From Gambelia wislizenii (taxonomy: Eukaryota > Chordata > Lepidosauria > Squamata > Crotaphytidae): DNA of 64,000 nt. Positions 42,288-52,890 of the stretch are shown one piece after another; the first letter of the stretch is position 1; every line of letters begins with the position of its first letter. The stretch is from assembly GCA_030847615.1 (NCBI GenBank), contig JAUMIR010000002.1, positions 117,808,309 through 117,872,308 on the forward strand, in the 5' to 3' direction. The notes below the pieces were generated by a model, which saw nothing but the letters and a program-made list of their open reading frames with translations, was not told the DNA's origin and ran no database searches. The position numbers were made by a program, and so were the translations under genes.

Positions 42288-42898
42288 TGTCATGGTCAGC
42301 CAGGACTCTGAGGACTCAGAAGTTGAGGAGGCTGAGCCAGTAGCACAAGAGCTGGCTGAGTCTGAGTCTAGCCCTGAAGAACCCAGGGCTCAGCAGCCTA
42401 GCCCTCCCCCAGCACAGGATCCAAGCCTGGGAGACATAGTGGAGCAAGAGCAAGAGGTAGAAGAGCAGGTACCTACCTTTAGCCAAAGGAGAGCAGAGAG
42501 GGCATGGCTTCGTCGTTCCCGGAGATTAAGAGACAGAAGCTCATCAATCACCCTGCAGCTGGGAGTGGGAGCTGGGCCAACCTAAGCAGCTGGGGGACGC
42601 TGAGTTCCTTGTTTCAGGCAGTCTGCGTTTCCTGGAGGAAGCCTCTGCCTTTGACTCTCCTGCCTCTTGGAACCTTGCTATCTTGAGACTTCGGATATCT
42701 TGACCTTGGACTGTCTTCGTTGACCCACCTGCCGGAATCCTTTTGACCTCAAACTGCCTCTTCATTCTTCGCTCTCTGTGTGTGTGTGTCCTTCTGACCC
42801 TATAGGACTACTACTGACAACACCAGGTACTCTGCTTTTCAACTGAGTTGTTGCCGAGCTGGGCTGTCTTATCAGCTATTTCACTTGGCTTCCCGACA
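42288..42898. mobile_element. Solo LTR inside the LINE
   Basis: 611 bp beginning TGTCATGG and ending CCCGACA, so the tips are TGTC...GACA. Both sides carry catcc (42283-42287 and 42899-42903). The uninterrupted LINE sequence is present on the minus strand at 55876-55953, which proves the insertion. No internal retroelement sequence remains, so this is the product of LTR-LTR recombination. It could be of Ty3/gypsy or ERV type. It carries an acidic, proline-rich frame (QDSEDSEVEEAEPVAQELAE) fused to the LINE frame. Confidence 0.92.
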
Positions 42899-42903
42899 CA
42901 TCC

Positions 42904-43457
42904 CCACATTGCCGTCGGCAAATCTGTGCTTAAGTCTGTTCAGCAGTTCACCTACTTGGGAAGGATCATCTCCTCATATGCCAAGATTGACAAAAAGATC
43001 GATCACAGATTAGCAAAGGCATATAGCGCATTTGGAAGACTTTACAAAAGAGTCTGGAGTAATAAACACCTGAGGCGAAGCACAAAAATCAGTGTGTATA
43101 GAGCCATCGTACTGTCTATCCTCCTTTATGGATCTGAAACATGGGTCACCTATCGTCACCACCTACGACTCCTCGAGCGCTTTCATCAGCGCTGTCTCCG
43201 CACAATCCTAAATATACACTGGACTGACTATGTGACAAATGTTGCTGTCCCTGAGCAAGCAGGGATCACCAGCATTGAGGCCATGATATTGGGAACACAG
43301 CTGTGCTGGGCAGGGCACGTTTCTAGGATGGAGGACCATCGCCTCCCAAAAATAGTACTCTACGGTGAACTCGCCACGGGTCAGCCTAAGAGGGGCGCTC
43401 GAAATAAAGTGATACAAGGACTCCCTGAAACAACATCTCAGGCTTGGCCAAATTGAT
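42904..43457 (+). pseudogene. LINE ORF C-terminal part
   Basis: After the LTR the LINE frame resumes: KSVLKSVQQFTYLGRIISSY, AYSAFGRLYKRVWSNKHLRR, VYRAIVLSILLYGSETWVTY, QLCWAGHVSRMEDHRLPK. This is the thumb and C-terminal domain of the LINE protein. A frameshift near 43400 shifts the following KDSLKQHL-type segment into another frame. The final CxxC...H...C finger region (near 43600-43690) is out of frame as well. Confidence 0.83.
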
Positions 43458-43736
43458 CACCAACAATGGTCCACCCAGGCCTCACATCGGGAGGCATGGA
43501 GACACACTATCCACAATGCTGCAGCCTTATTTGAGAACTCACGCCGAACAAGTCTTGAAGAGAAATGACAAAGCAGAAAGAATCACAACCTGGAAACATC
43601 ACCCAAGGAGACCTTCTGCTGTGCTTTCTGCAACCGGACTTGTTTATCTCGGATTGGCCTGTTTAGTCATCAGCGCTCTTGCAGAAAGCGCGGGATGAAT
43701 CCTTCCTAAATCTTCGTTTGCGAAGAAAAGCCAGAG

Positions 43737-43906
43737 ATATATGGAACCATCCCCTTCTCTGTGTAGTGCCAAAAGCCCATTTTGAATGCCTAGGCAGGAA
43801 AACAGCAGCAGCCAGGGGCAGCTGGCCCCCTGAAGCAGTTCTGATATTTTCCCCTCTCTGTGCAATTACTTGTACATGAGGTTGACTTGCACATTGGTTT
43901 ATATGG
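43737..43906 (+). mobile_element. Right part of the second-layer element
   Basis: The sequence ggaaccatccccttctctgt, then attttgaatgcctaggcagg, matches parts of 35860-36010 in the same orientation. It runs to the terminal inverted repeat at 43906. Confidence 0.55.
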
Positions 43907-44229
43907 TAATGAGATGTCTTGCAGATGGGACCCAAGTCCAAAAATGAAATTCATTTATGCTTCATATACATCTTAGACACATAGCCTTGTAATTTTATAC
44001 AATATTTTAAATATTTTTATTTTAACATTTCAGATTTGAGAGGTTTTGATTTCAGATTTCCAGATAAGGGATGCTCAACCTGTTTTGCTATATGTAGTGT
44101 GTCATGAAGCCACTGTCTTTGTTCATACCTCTGCTAATGGATTGGAATTTTGTGAAAACAGTATAATGCAATTCAGTAGTTTCTCTTTCTAGTCTTCTTT
44201 TGTAGTTTCCTTGTTCAAGGACCACAACC

Positions 44230-46045
44230 TGTAAATCACTGTGTGTCCAGGAAAGTGGAAATGTTCTGCAACAAAAGGAGGAAGAAGGAAATGATAGGGC
44301 CGCTACGTGGAGAAGATGGCAAAATGCTAACAGGGGACAGAGAAAAGGCAGAATTACTCAACACCTTCTTTGCCTCAGTGTTTTCAGAAAAGGAAAAGGA
44401 GAACCAACCTGAGGATAATGGAACGGAGGACACAATAGGGGAAATCCAGCTCAAAATAAGTAAAGAGGTAGTACAGGAATACCTTCTTAATCTAAATGAA
44501 TTTAAATCTCCAGGACCAGATGAACTACATCCAAGAGTATTAAAAGAGCTGGCAAATATAATCTCAGAGCCATTGGCAATAATATTTGAGAACTCCTGGA
44601 GAACAGGAGAAATCCCAGCAGACTGGAGGAGGGCAAATGTTGTTCCCATCTTCAAAAAGGGGAAAAAGAGGATCCCAACAATTATCGTCCAGTTAGTCTG
44701 ACATCAATACCAGGGAAGATTCTGGATCAGATCATTAAACAGAGTCTATGAACATTTAGAAGGCAATGCCATAATCACAAAAAGTCAACATGGATTTCAG
44801 AGAAACAGGTCATGCCAGACTAATCTGATCTCTTTTTTTGATAAAGTTACCAGCTTGGTAGATGAAGGGAATGCTGTGGACATCGCATACCTTGATTTCA
44901 GTAAGGCCTTTGACAAGGTTCCCCATGACATTCTTGCAAACAAGCTTGTAAAATGTGGGCTAGACAAGTTAACTGTTCAAGGGATTTGTAATTGGTTGAC
45001 CGGCCGAACCCAAAGGGTGTTCAGCAGTGGCTCCTCTTCGTCTTGGAAAGATGTGACCAGTGGGGTGCCACAGGGTTCTGTCCTGGGCCCAGTGCTATTC
45101 AACATCTTTATCAATGACTTGGATGAGGGAATTAGGGGCATACTTATCAAATTTGCAGATGACACCAAATTAGGAGGAGTAGCTAATACCCTAGAGGACA
45201 GGATCAAAATTCAGAATGACCTGGATAGACTGGAGAGCTGGGCCAAAGCTAACAAAATGAAATTCAATACGGAGAAATGTAAGGTGCTGCATTTAAGGCA
45301 GAAAAATGAAATGCATAAATATAGGTTGTGAGAGACCTGGCTGAATGAGACTACATGCGAAAGGGATCTAGGAGTCCTAGTAGACCACAAGTTGAACATG
45401 AGCCAACAGTGTGATGCAGCAGCTAAAAAGGCCAATGCGATTTTGGGCTGTATCAATAGAAGTATAGTGTCTAGATCAAGGGAAGTAATAGTGCCACTCT
45501 ATTCTGCCTTGGTCAGACCTCACTTAGAATACTGTGTCCAGTTCTGGGCACCACAATTCAAAAAGGATATTGACAAATTGGAGCGTGTCCAGAGAAGGGC
45601 AACTAAAATGGTGAAAGGTCTGGAAACCATGCCTTATGAGGAGAGACTTAGGGAGCTGGGTATGTTTAGCCTGGAAAAAAGACGGTTAAGAGGCGATAGG
45701 ATAGCCCTGTTTAAGTATTTGAGGGGATGTCACGCTGAGGATGGAGCAGGCTTGTTTTCTGCTGCTCCAGAGACTGGAACACGGAGCAATGGGTGCAAGC
45801 TCCAGGAACAGAGATTCCACCTCAACATGAGGAGGAACTTTTTGACAGTAAGAGCTGTTTGGCAGTGGAACACGCTCCCTTGGAGCGTGGTGGGGTCTCC
45901 TTCCTTGGAGGTCTTTAAACAGAGGCTGGATTGCCATCTGTCGGGGATGCTTTGATCAAGATTTCCTGTGTGGCAGGGGGGTTGGACTGGATGGCCCTCG
46001 TGGTCTCTTCCAACTCTGCAATTCTATGATTCTATGATTCTATGT
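44230..46045 (+). mobile_element. CR1 LINE, 5' truncated, plus strand
   Basis: Starts within ORF2 (RRKKEMIGPLRGEDGKML) and ends with gcaattctatgattctatga repeats at 46045. It is very similar to the intact CR1 at 23283 but reads the other way. Truncation removed ORF1 and the endonuclease. Confidence 0.93.
44243..45955 (+). pseudogene. CR1 ORF2 reverse transcriptase, broken
   Basis: Three blocks. 44243-44701 covers the start of RT (SPGPDELHPRVLKELANIIS) and loses frame at a shortened A run (ggggaaaaagagg). 44855-45331 carries [39 protein letters not shown] and FADDTKLGG, then ends at a TGA in aggttgtgagag, where the intact copy has aggatgggagag read in its own orientation. 45392-45955 is the C-terminal domain. 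Catalytic residues survive but the chain is interrupted at least three times. Confidence 0.9.
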
Positions 46046-46204
46046 TTTTAGGTATTGCCATTTCTAATGTCAGATTTGTGTCCATTAAACCTCTTGCATG
46101 GGCGAAGCAGGCAGGAGAGGAAGGGCTCTGCTCAAGTCCTGCAGACTCAGGGCTGTGGTTTCCTAGATTGAGTTTACCCATCTGCAATATGGTTTTCCCC
46201 TTTT

Positions 46205-46258
46205 CCCCCCAATGGCCATAAGTCAAAATCAACTTGACAGCAGTTAACAAAAACAACC
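46205..46258 (+). mobile_element. BovB-like/SINE tail fragment
   Basis: The sequence ggccataagtcaaaatcaac, then ttgacagcagttaacaaaaa, is the tail shared by the tRNA- and 5S-SINEs and BovB-type LINEs. No head is present. Confidence 0.5.
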
Positions 46259-46739
46259 TACACCACTAAAAATGAAAATCAGTTCAACATGTCCCAGCAG
46301 ACTTTTTATTCAAACCTAATATGTACATGTGAAATAAAACCACCAGGTCCAGTCAATACTGCATAAGTAAACACAAACATTTTAAACCTTCTAGAAACCA
46401 CAGCTTCATTCAAAATGCCTCTGGGGATTTTTCTTTCTTTCTTTCACCAGCCTCCACTTTTCTTATGATTTCAGTTTTGATGGCCTATAGCTCTTTGTGT
46501 TTTTAACATGTTGGGTGGAGCTAGTGACGCAGGCTTATCTGTCCTCCCCTTTTCTCTCTGTTTTGCTGTTCATATATGTACAGTAAGGGATCCTTGAGGC
46601 AGATGCTGCTTACTTTGCCTGTTATAAGGCAGGCACTTATAGCTGTGATAGGATCATCTAAAGTAGAATCACATATTTTCCCAGGTGAAGCTTTATTGCA
46701 TTGTTTACTGCAGAAACGGATATAGTTTTCTTATTCAAG
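46259..46739. other. No gene recognised
   Basis: No supported frame or repeat family. A short (CTTT)n run lies at 46431-46445. Confidence 0.4.
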
Positions 46740-47524
46740 TTCTGCTGTAGCCCTTTGGAGCATCATGCTGAAGAAGATTGTAAATAAAGTTGGAGCAAGA
46801 ACACAACCTTGCTTCACTCCATTAGTTATGGAGTAATAAACACCTGAGGCGAAGCACAAAAATCAGTGTGTATAGAGCATTGTACTGTCTATTCTCCTTT
46901 ATGGGTCTGAAATGTGGGTCACCTATCACCAACACTTATGACTCCTTGAACGCTTTCATCAGCGCTGTATACGCACAATCCTAAATATACACTGGACTGA
47001 CTATGTGATAAATGTTGCTGTCCTTGATCAAGCAGGGATCACCAGCATTGAGGCCATGATATTGAGAACACAGCTGTGCTGGGCAGGGCACGTTTCTAGG
47101 ATGGAGGACCATCGCCTCCCCAAAATAGTACTCTACGGTGAACTCGCCACGGGTCAGCATAAGAGGGGCACTCCAAAAAATGCGATACAAGGACTCCCTG
47201 AAACAATATCTCAGGTCCGGCCAAATTGATCACCAACAATGGTCTGCCCTGGCCTCACATCCGGAGGCAATGAGGCACACTATCCACAATGCTGCAGCCT
47301 TATTTGAGAACTCACGCCGAACAAGTCTTGAAGAGAAACGACAATGCAGAAAGAATCACAACCCGGAAACATCACCCAAGGAGACCTTCTGCTGTGCTTT
47401 CTGCAACTGGACCTGTTTATCTCAGATTGGCCTTTTTAGTCATCAGCACACTTGCCAAAAGCGTGGGATGAGTCCTTCCTGAATCTTCCTTTGCGAAGAA
47501 AAGCCAGAGAGAGAGAGAGAGAGA
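46740..47524 (+). mobile_element. APE-type LINE copy with inverted 5' end
   Basis: Bases 46740-46829 are the LINE's RT segment (GCVLAPTLFTIFF) on the minus strand. At 46830 the sequence switches to plus-strand LINE from gagtaataaacacctgaggc and runs to a (GA)n tail at 47505-47524. An inverted 5' piece joined to a forward 3' piece is the signature of twin-primed insertion. Confidence 0.87.
46830..47482 (+). pseudogene. LINE ORF C-terminal fragment with zinc-finger end
   Basis: Frames 47005-47229 and 47138-47482 together cover QLCWAGHVSRMEDHRLPKIV, KDSLKQYLRSGQIDHQQW and the end CCAFCNWTCLSQIGLFSHQH followed by TC, a CX2CX12HX4C finger. A frameshift lies near 47180. No catalytic domain. Confidence 0.8.
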
Positions 47525-47802
47525 CTGCAGAAACACTACTCCAAACTAAGACTGAAAGACTGTGTTTCTCCAACCCTCTTCACCATCCTTCCAGTACCAA
47601 TGCTGCTAAAAAAACTTGCAGCTAGACAAAGGAGGACAGTGCGGCCTGAGCAACCATAAAAAAGACTTTGTAGAAAGTGCTTCTTTATCAGGGGCTTTCT
47701 TAACTGAGGTATACCTATACACATCTGCTTCAAGTTGAACACAGCTCCACCTATAGATTACTATTAGTGCAAGTAAGCTCTACATTGCAGACTCTCCATA
47801 TG

Positions 47803-48014
47803 TGTATATGTGTTCAAGTCACCTGTCAACTTATGGTGTTGCCATTAATTTCATAGGGTCTTCTTAGGCAAGGATTACCCAGAGGTAGTTTTGCCAGTTC
47901 CTTCCTCTGAAATATAGCCGACAGCACCTGGTAGTCATTGGCAGTCTCCCATCCAAGTATTGACCAGAGCTGATCCTGCTTAGCTTTCAAGATCAGAGGG
48001 GATCTGGTATTTTT
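47803..48014 (-). mobile_element. 5S-rRNA-derived SINE
   Basis: On the minus strand the head reads gatcttgaaagctaagcagg and tacttggatgggagactgcc, as in 5S rRNA. The tail (left side on plus: caagtcacctgtcaacttat) matches the copy at 19831. Confidence 0.87.
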
Positions 48015-48041
48015 ATCTCATTTAGAGCAGCACAGACTCTG

Positions 48042-48272
48042 TTGTTGTGTGCCTTCAAGTCATTTTTTACTTATGATGTCCCTAAAGTAAACCTATCACT
48101 GGGCTTTCTTGGCAATATTTGTTCAGAGGAGATTTGTCTTTGCCTTCCTCTGAAGCTGAGACAGTGTGCCTTGCCCAAGGTCACCCAGTGGGTTTCCATG
48201 GCTGGGCGGATATTCAAACCTGGACTCCAGAGTTGTAGTCCAATGGTCAAACCACTATACCACACTGGATCT
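48042..48272 (-). mobile_element. tRNA-derived SINE with 11-bp target duplication
   Basis: Minus-strand copy of the family at 9266, with head catccagtgtggtatagtgg-like and tail cttgaaggcacacaacaaca. Exact duplications cacagactctg flank it at 48031-48041 and 48273-48283. It sits about 30 bp from the 5S-SINE. Confidence 0.92.
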
Positions 48273-48319
48273 CACAGACTCTGTACCCCACTTCAAATCA
48301 AGCATGTATCTGAAACTTG

Positions 48320-49080
48320 TACAAAATGCTCATTCCTTCCTAATAGAAATAATTTCATCTGAGATCCAAAAGCAGTGGGTGAAGAAGTCTGAGGTCATGT
48401 CTACATGACTGAAAAAAAAATCTGTTTGGAGGGTAAAAAAATACAAAAAGGCAGTTGTACAAATGTGTACAATTTGTCTACATGATTTTTTACCCCCCTA
48501 AACTCCATATGACCCCCCCTTGCCCAGCTGGCTGGAGCAAGTGAGCCAAGCTGCAGTTTTAAATCTCCTGCCACTTTTTTTAATATTAAGGTGTCTTAAT
48601 AAGGTGCCTGTTATTCAGACAGTTGGTTTTCCATATTTACAATATAAAATAAAAATGAATAAATGTAAACATCTCTATTTCATGGACTTACCAGACTCTT
48701 GTTTAGCCGGGAATCCATCATGGCAGCCGCTCCCAATACCCCTCCTTGCTAGCTCCTTCCCCTCTGCTCAGCCAGCCAATCAGATTACACTGCCTGTTTG
48801 TATGTGTGCGAACGGGGGGTACAGACAATCAACCATTCAAACGGCTGTACGGATTTTAGGTCGAGATCCGCTAATCCTCCCGAATGTCAAATCCATGTAG
48901 TTTACAGGGGATTTGCTAGCCCCCCTTTGGAAAGACACGTATGCATCCAAACGCCTGTGTGTACAGATGATCGATCTTTCAAACGCCATACGTATTTTTT
49001 TTATCATGTAGACACCCCCTGAGTTGCAGTTTCTCTGTTTCCTCTTTGACAGAGGCCTCAACTCACTTCATATCTGTAGG
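48320..49080 (+). repeat. Duplicated segment, copy with the TIR element
   Basis: Outside the inserted element, 48320-48392 and 49019-49080 match 49399-49545 (taatagaaataatt, agatccaaaagcagtggg, gacagaggcctcaactcact). It is a local duplication or two copies of an unnamed repeat about 1 kb apart. Confidence 0.8.
48393..49018. mobile_element. Non-autonomous TIR element with empty-site relative
   Basis: The left end is ggtcatgtctacatgactga, and the right end (minus strand) is ggggtgtctacatgataaaa. The flanks are ctga at 48389-48392 and 49019-49022. The sequence around it (gatccaaaagcagtgggt...ctgagttgcag) recurs uninterrupted at 49450-49490, which marks the exact insertion. 626 bp, no transposase frame. 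Confidence 0.85.
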
Positions 49081-49199
49081 CCAGAGTCAGTGACATACTC
49101 TCCAACATTTCATAGATGAAAACTTAGGCACATGTGGCCAAATTAAAACCAGAGTTTGGTCAAGATGGTAAAAATTATCAATGTGGAAAACCACACAAG

Positions 49200-49370
49200 T
49201 TAGGAGAGGCTACATCAGCTTGCTTTGGCCTGATTGAAGTAAGCCAAGTAAAAAAAGGGGGAAGTGGGAGGAGCAGAGAGAAACTGGGACATTTTAAACA
49301 CAGCTGACAAAATTGGATGACAGAGGACTAATTGGGAGTATCCCTGCCAAATCAGGACAGTTGGAGGCGA
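49200..49370 (+). repeat. Unnamed interspersed repeat
   Basis: Segments gattgaagtaagcc, actgggacattttaaa and gactaattgggagtatccct recur at 57715-57835 with similar spacing. No coding capacity. Class unknown. Confidence 0.5.
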
Positions 49371-49398
49371 TGCAGTGAACCAAGGATAACTGTAGCAT

Positions 49399-49545
49399 AT
49401 TGTCCATTCCTCCATAATAGAAATAATTGTTTCCCTCATCTTTCATATAAGATCCAAAAGCAGTGGGTTGGGAAATCTGAGTTGCAGTTTGTCTGTTACC
49501 ATTCTGACAGAGGCCTCAACTCACTTCATATCTGTAGGCCTGGGC
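49399..49545 (+). repeat. Duplicated segment, empty copy
   Basis: Uninterrupted partner of 48320-49080. It reads straight through the insertion point (gaaatctgagttgcag). Confidence 0.8.
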
Positions 49546-50272
49546 AGTGGACTGAGCGTAGCTGTGGCAGGTGTCTTGGCCTGACCATAGACTCCTATAA
49601 TAAGGCAGATTTTTTTTCAAAAAATAAACCTATTTGAGGATATTTTTTACAGGGCCTACAAAAGAGCACCATTTTTTTACTCCTCTGGTTGCCTATGAAA
49701 CAGCCAGCAATTAACAAACAACAGCCACTCTTCCGGGAGCTTTGCTGACATCATCACTGATTGCCAGGGAATAAGCAAAGCTGCCCCCCCCTTTGAAAAA
49801 AAAGCACCATATACATGGAATTTTGTTGTTGTTAAACAAAAATAACCAAGCTAATTTCAGCTTCATTTAAAAGACATGGGGAATAATGATTGCTTACTGG
49901 AAAGGAAAAGAACAAAATCAGTAAGGGGGAAAAAATCATTTTCCAGGCTTCTGGGAGAGTTCTTGCAAACAATGCTGCGTGGAACTATTTTTAAAAGTGC
50001 TGCTCGGTCCCCTTTTCAATTTGTGCTTGCATCTAACTGAGAAAAACAGATTTCAGCTCAAAGTACTCCTCCACCCCAGCCCTTGGGTTCTGCCTTCTCT
50101 TTATCAGCATTTTTTCCCCTGGGTTGCATTGTTTTGCCTAACTCAATATTTTGTTTTTATCTATATGAACCACACATCTACTTTGTTTCTTTTTAGCTGT
50201 TTGCAACAGAATCTCTCATTTTAAGATTTGCAGCAGTACAGTAGTAGGAAATCAGTTCAATGGAGCTCAGTT
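49546..50272. other. No gene recognised
   Basis: AT-rich DNA with no supported gene, RNA or named repeat. Confidence 0.4.
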
Positions 50273-50510
50273 TAGTTGGCCATCTGTATCCACAGATTTG
50301 GTACCCACAGATTCCACCACCCACGACTTGAAAATATTCCAAAAATAAATAAATCCCATGAAGCAATCCTTGATTTTGCCATTTTATATAAGGGACACCA
50401 TTTTACTATGCCATTATATATAATGGGACTTGAGCATCCATGGATTTTGGTATCAACAGGGGGTCCTGGAACCCAACCCCATTGAATATGAAGGGACAAC
50501 TGTACTAAGG
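50273..50510. mobile_element. Tigger-like MITE
   Basis: The left end tagttggccatctgtatcca and the right end, minus strand tacagttgtcccttcatatt, are related inverted termini. The interior has the (t)ccacagattt/ggattttggtatc symmetry of Tigger-derived short elements. The superfamily is a recollection of terminal motifs and was not searched. Confidence 0.6.
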
Positions 50511-52579
50511 ACTTGGCTGTGACTAATCTCCTTCTCAATTGCTTATTTTATCAGTCAGAATCATCACTGTGGGGAAACAGACATGATAAAAGTCACTGGG
50601 ATGCTACAGAAAACAGCATCCCTGCATCTAGCCTCATGAAGTAAATTTTACCTAATTTCAAAATTCAAATGTATTCTTCTTGCTGGATAAGATTATGAGA
50701 TTTTTTGGTACATTTTCATTGATTCTTTCCCACATTTTGTAACTTTTCATGCAAACTTCACACAGGGTTTGTGGGGTTGTGCACAAAAACATATTTTAGG
50801 TAAAATTCCAATTTTATTTATTTAAGTAATTATTGAATTATTTGCTGTTGCTGCTGCTGACGAAGAAGAAGGAAAGAAAGGCATGTGTCTTTTCATTGTC
50901 ACACAGAAACAAAGAAAAAAAATCCTGTGGCAGTTGACAATATTTTTTCAATGGCTTTCTCACTGAAAACACAAAAAATCACAAATCCTCTTTATATCCT
51001 TAGTCTTGCTCTCTTTTTCTCTCTCATAATGGGATATTGGGGATGTAAAAATTTGCCTCATGTGCTCCTTTCTTTAATAATCAGATTGGAAGGAAAACTT
51101 CAACCCATATCTCTATTCTTAGCAAACCTCAATTTCCCCATCCTATGTATGCATTTATTGTCAGGAACCAGAATGCTGCTGCATCAGTGCATATGTAGCA
51201 TGGATAATATGCAACCATCCATATGCACATATCTCTCTCTCTCTCTCTGCATATCTGCTCAATGCTTACAGCATGCTCCTTTCTTTTTACTGTAGAAGAC
51301 ATTTCCCACTCCCATTCCACCCCTTAAAGAGAAACATAATGTGAAGTGACTCACTGGCCAACTCTGGTGTTGGTGTGGGCACTCTGCTGCTGGCTAGTGT
51401 GACCATTCAGTCAACTACCTGCTGGCTTCTGAGGGAATTGTCCTCCATTTCAAAGGATGTCCTGTGACTTACCCAGAATGCTCCTTGTCTAGAACCAAAG
51501 AAGAGATAAGTGTAGAGGGAGCCAGCTTGACTCTTAAAACAAAATCCAAATTCCAAAATTCACATTAGTGATAGCTTTATTAGGTCAACCAGAAGAAGCA
51601 AAACAACAAAACCAAACAAAACCCAAAATGCTAGTTTTCTCAGCTCACTGGCTTCTCCATTAGCCAAAGATGGTAGGGAAAAAATGATGCAGGAGAAACA
51701 AAAGTGACATTACTGGAGTCACAAGTCTGTGGTTTGATATGTCCTAAGCTGCAAAAATAATGCAGCGTGACACCACTTTTACTGTCATGGCTCAATGCTA
51801 TGGAATTCTGGGATTTGTAGTTTTGTGAGGTATTTAGTCTTCTCTGACAGAGAACTCTGGTGCCACAACAAACTACAAGTCTCACCAAAATCCCAATGTA
51901 GTTGAATGTCTTGAGGAACTACTCATTCGCAGTGTCTTGATTTATTCCCATCTTTACGTTGGCTTAATAGGGTCTTATATATTTCGCCCTTTCCTTGGTA
52001 TATTAATTATATGCTTTAAATGTTTTTATATTATTTGAATTATTATTTTGTCATTGTCTTCATGGTAGTCAAATTGCTGTTTCAGTTGGGTATTGTTCAT
52101 GTTGTTTACTGTATTTTTTTTTTACTGTTTTGTAAAAACACACATGCAAATGTGAAAAATTCATAATGACCTGCCTGTCAGACTTGAGTCGCCCCCTCCA
52201 ATAAACAATTTAGGGGTCCCTGTTTCTGACCCTGCCCAGAGAATCTTGAAAGGCCTTGTTTTGGAAGAGATCATGGCTCCTTGAGGTTTGGATTTTAAGA
52301 AAAGTGTACATGTGTGGGGGGTGCATCATTGTAGAACCTCCCTTCTTTTCTGAACACTGTAGATTTCACTCCAGATGAGTATCCCTTTTTCCCCACCATG
52401 CCCAACTTCATGTGTATGGTGGCTGTGTGTGTTTATAAAGCATGTCTTTCTTTCTTTCTTTCTTTTTTTACCATCTTCCTTTCCTTAATCTTTTCTCACT
52501 TTTCCAGCTGTTCCTCTAGCATAAAAATTACCCCTCCCTTACTCTTCCCCTCCTAGCCCAAAATGCTTGGGGATTATTT
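50511..52579. other. No gene recognised outside one hairpin MITE
   Basis: No supported gene. A (CT)n run lies at 51231-51249 and a (TTTC)n run at 52446-52466. Frames in this stretch lack domains. Confidence 0.4.
51743..51893. mobile_element. Compact hairpin MITE
   Basis: The left arm gctgcaaaaataatgcagcg, then catggctcaatgctatggaa, and the right arm accaaaatcccaatgtag are inverted. It is the same family as the split element at 34361-35258. Short central loop; no protein. Confidence 0.65.
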
Positions 52580-52700
52580 TGTTTTATTTTATTTTATTAA
52601 TTTAATTTAATTTATAACCCATCTTTCTACCAAATAGGATTCAAGGTAGGATAATATACAGTACTTATAATCCCAAATTAGAAGCATGTGTAATGTTACA
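52580..52700 (-). mobile_element. L2-type 3' tail
   Basis: An (ATTTT)n-like run followed by taacccatctttctaccaaa and ggattcaaggtagg, a diverged L2 tail on the minus strand. Confidence 0.45.
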
Positions 52701-52890
52701 ACAAGGGGGAAATCTGTCACTTTATAGATGGCCCTTGGGGGAAAGACTGGTGGCACAGATGGATTTACAAAATTTGTTGTGTCAATTAATGTCTGTGGAT
52801 AACAGACATCCATTCAACATGCTTCAGCTCCAAGGCACTTCAAACCAAAATCCAGAGGTGTAGCTATGGAGGGGGGATGGAATAAGGGCA

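Larger units (their letters stand above)
38280..43735 (+). mobile_element. APE-type LINE (I/Vingi-like), near full length, interrupted three times
   Basis: The LINE starts with a noncoding 5' region (38280-38598 and 39121-39540). It encodes endonuclease and reverse transcriptase from about 39549 and ends with the aaagccagaga tail near 43735. Three insertions break it: CR1 (38599-39120), a palindromic element (41747-42095) and a solo LTR (42288-42898). Truncated copies lie at 14243, 46740 and 55876. Clade assignment is tentative. Confidence 0.85.
35743..43906. mobile_element. Second layer: CCTTATATAC-ended DNA element
   Basis: The left end is ccttatatacttatgtataa, and the right end (minus strand) is ccatataaaccaatgtgcaa, flanked by ta at 35741-35742 and 43907-43908. 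Internal parts survive at 35780-36107 and 43737-43880, both containing a ttttgaatg(t/c)ctaggcagg segment. The TA duplication suggests a Tc1/mariner-type origin. It is interrupted by the third-layer element and the LINE. Confidence 0.6.
35648..44082. mobile_element. Outermost layer: Tigger-like DNA element split by 8 kb
   Basis: The left end caagttgactatcccttat (35648-35666) and the right end, read on the minus strand as caggttgagcatcccttat (44082-44064), differ at only three positions. The left half (35648-35740) breaks at gcatatacgtaca. The right half (43908-44082) resumes at atgagatgtcttgcagatgg. No transposase is present. The superfamily name is a guess from the terminal sequence. Everything between is inserted material. 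Confidence 0.7.
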
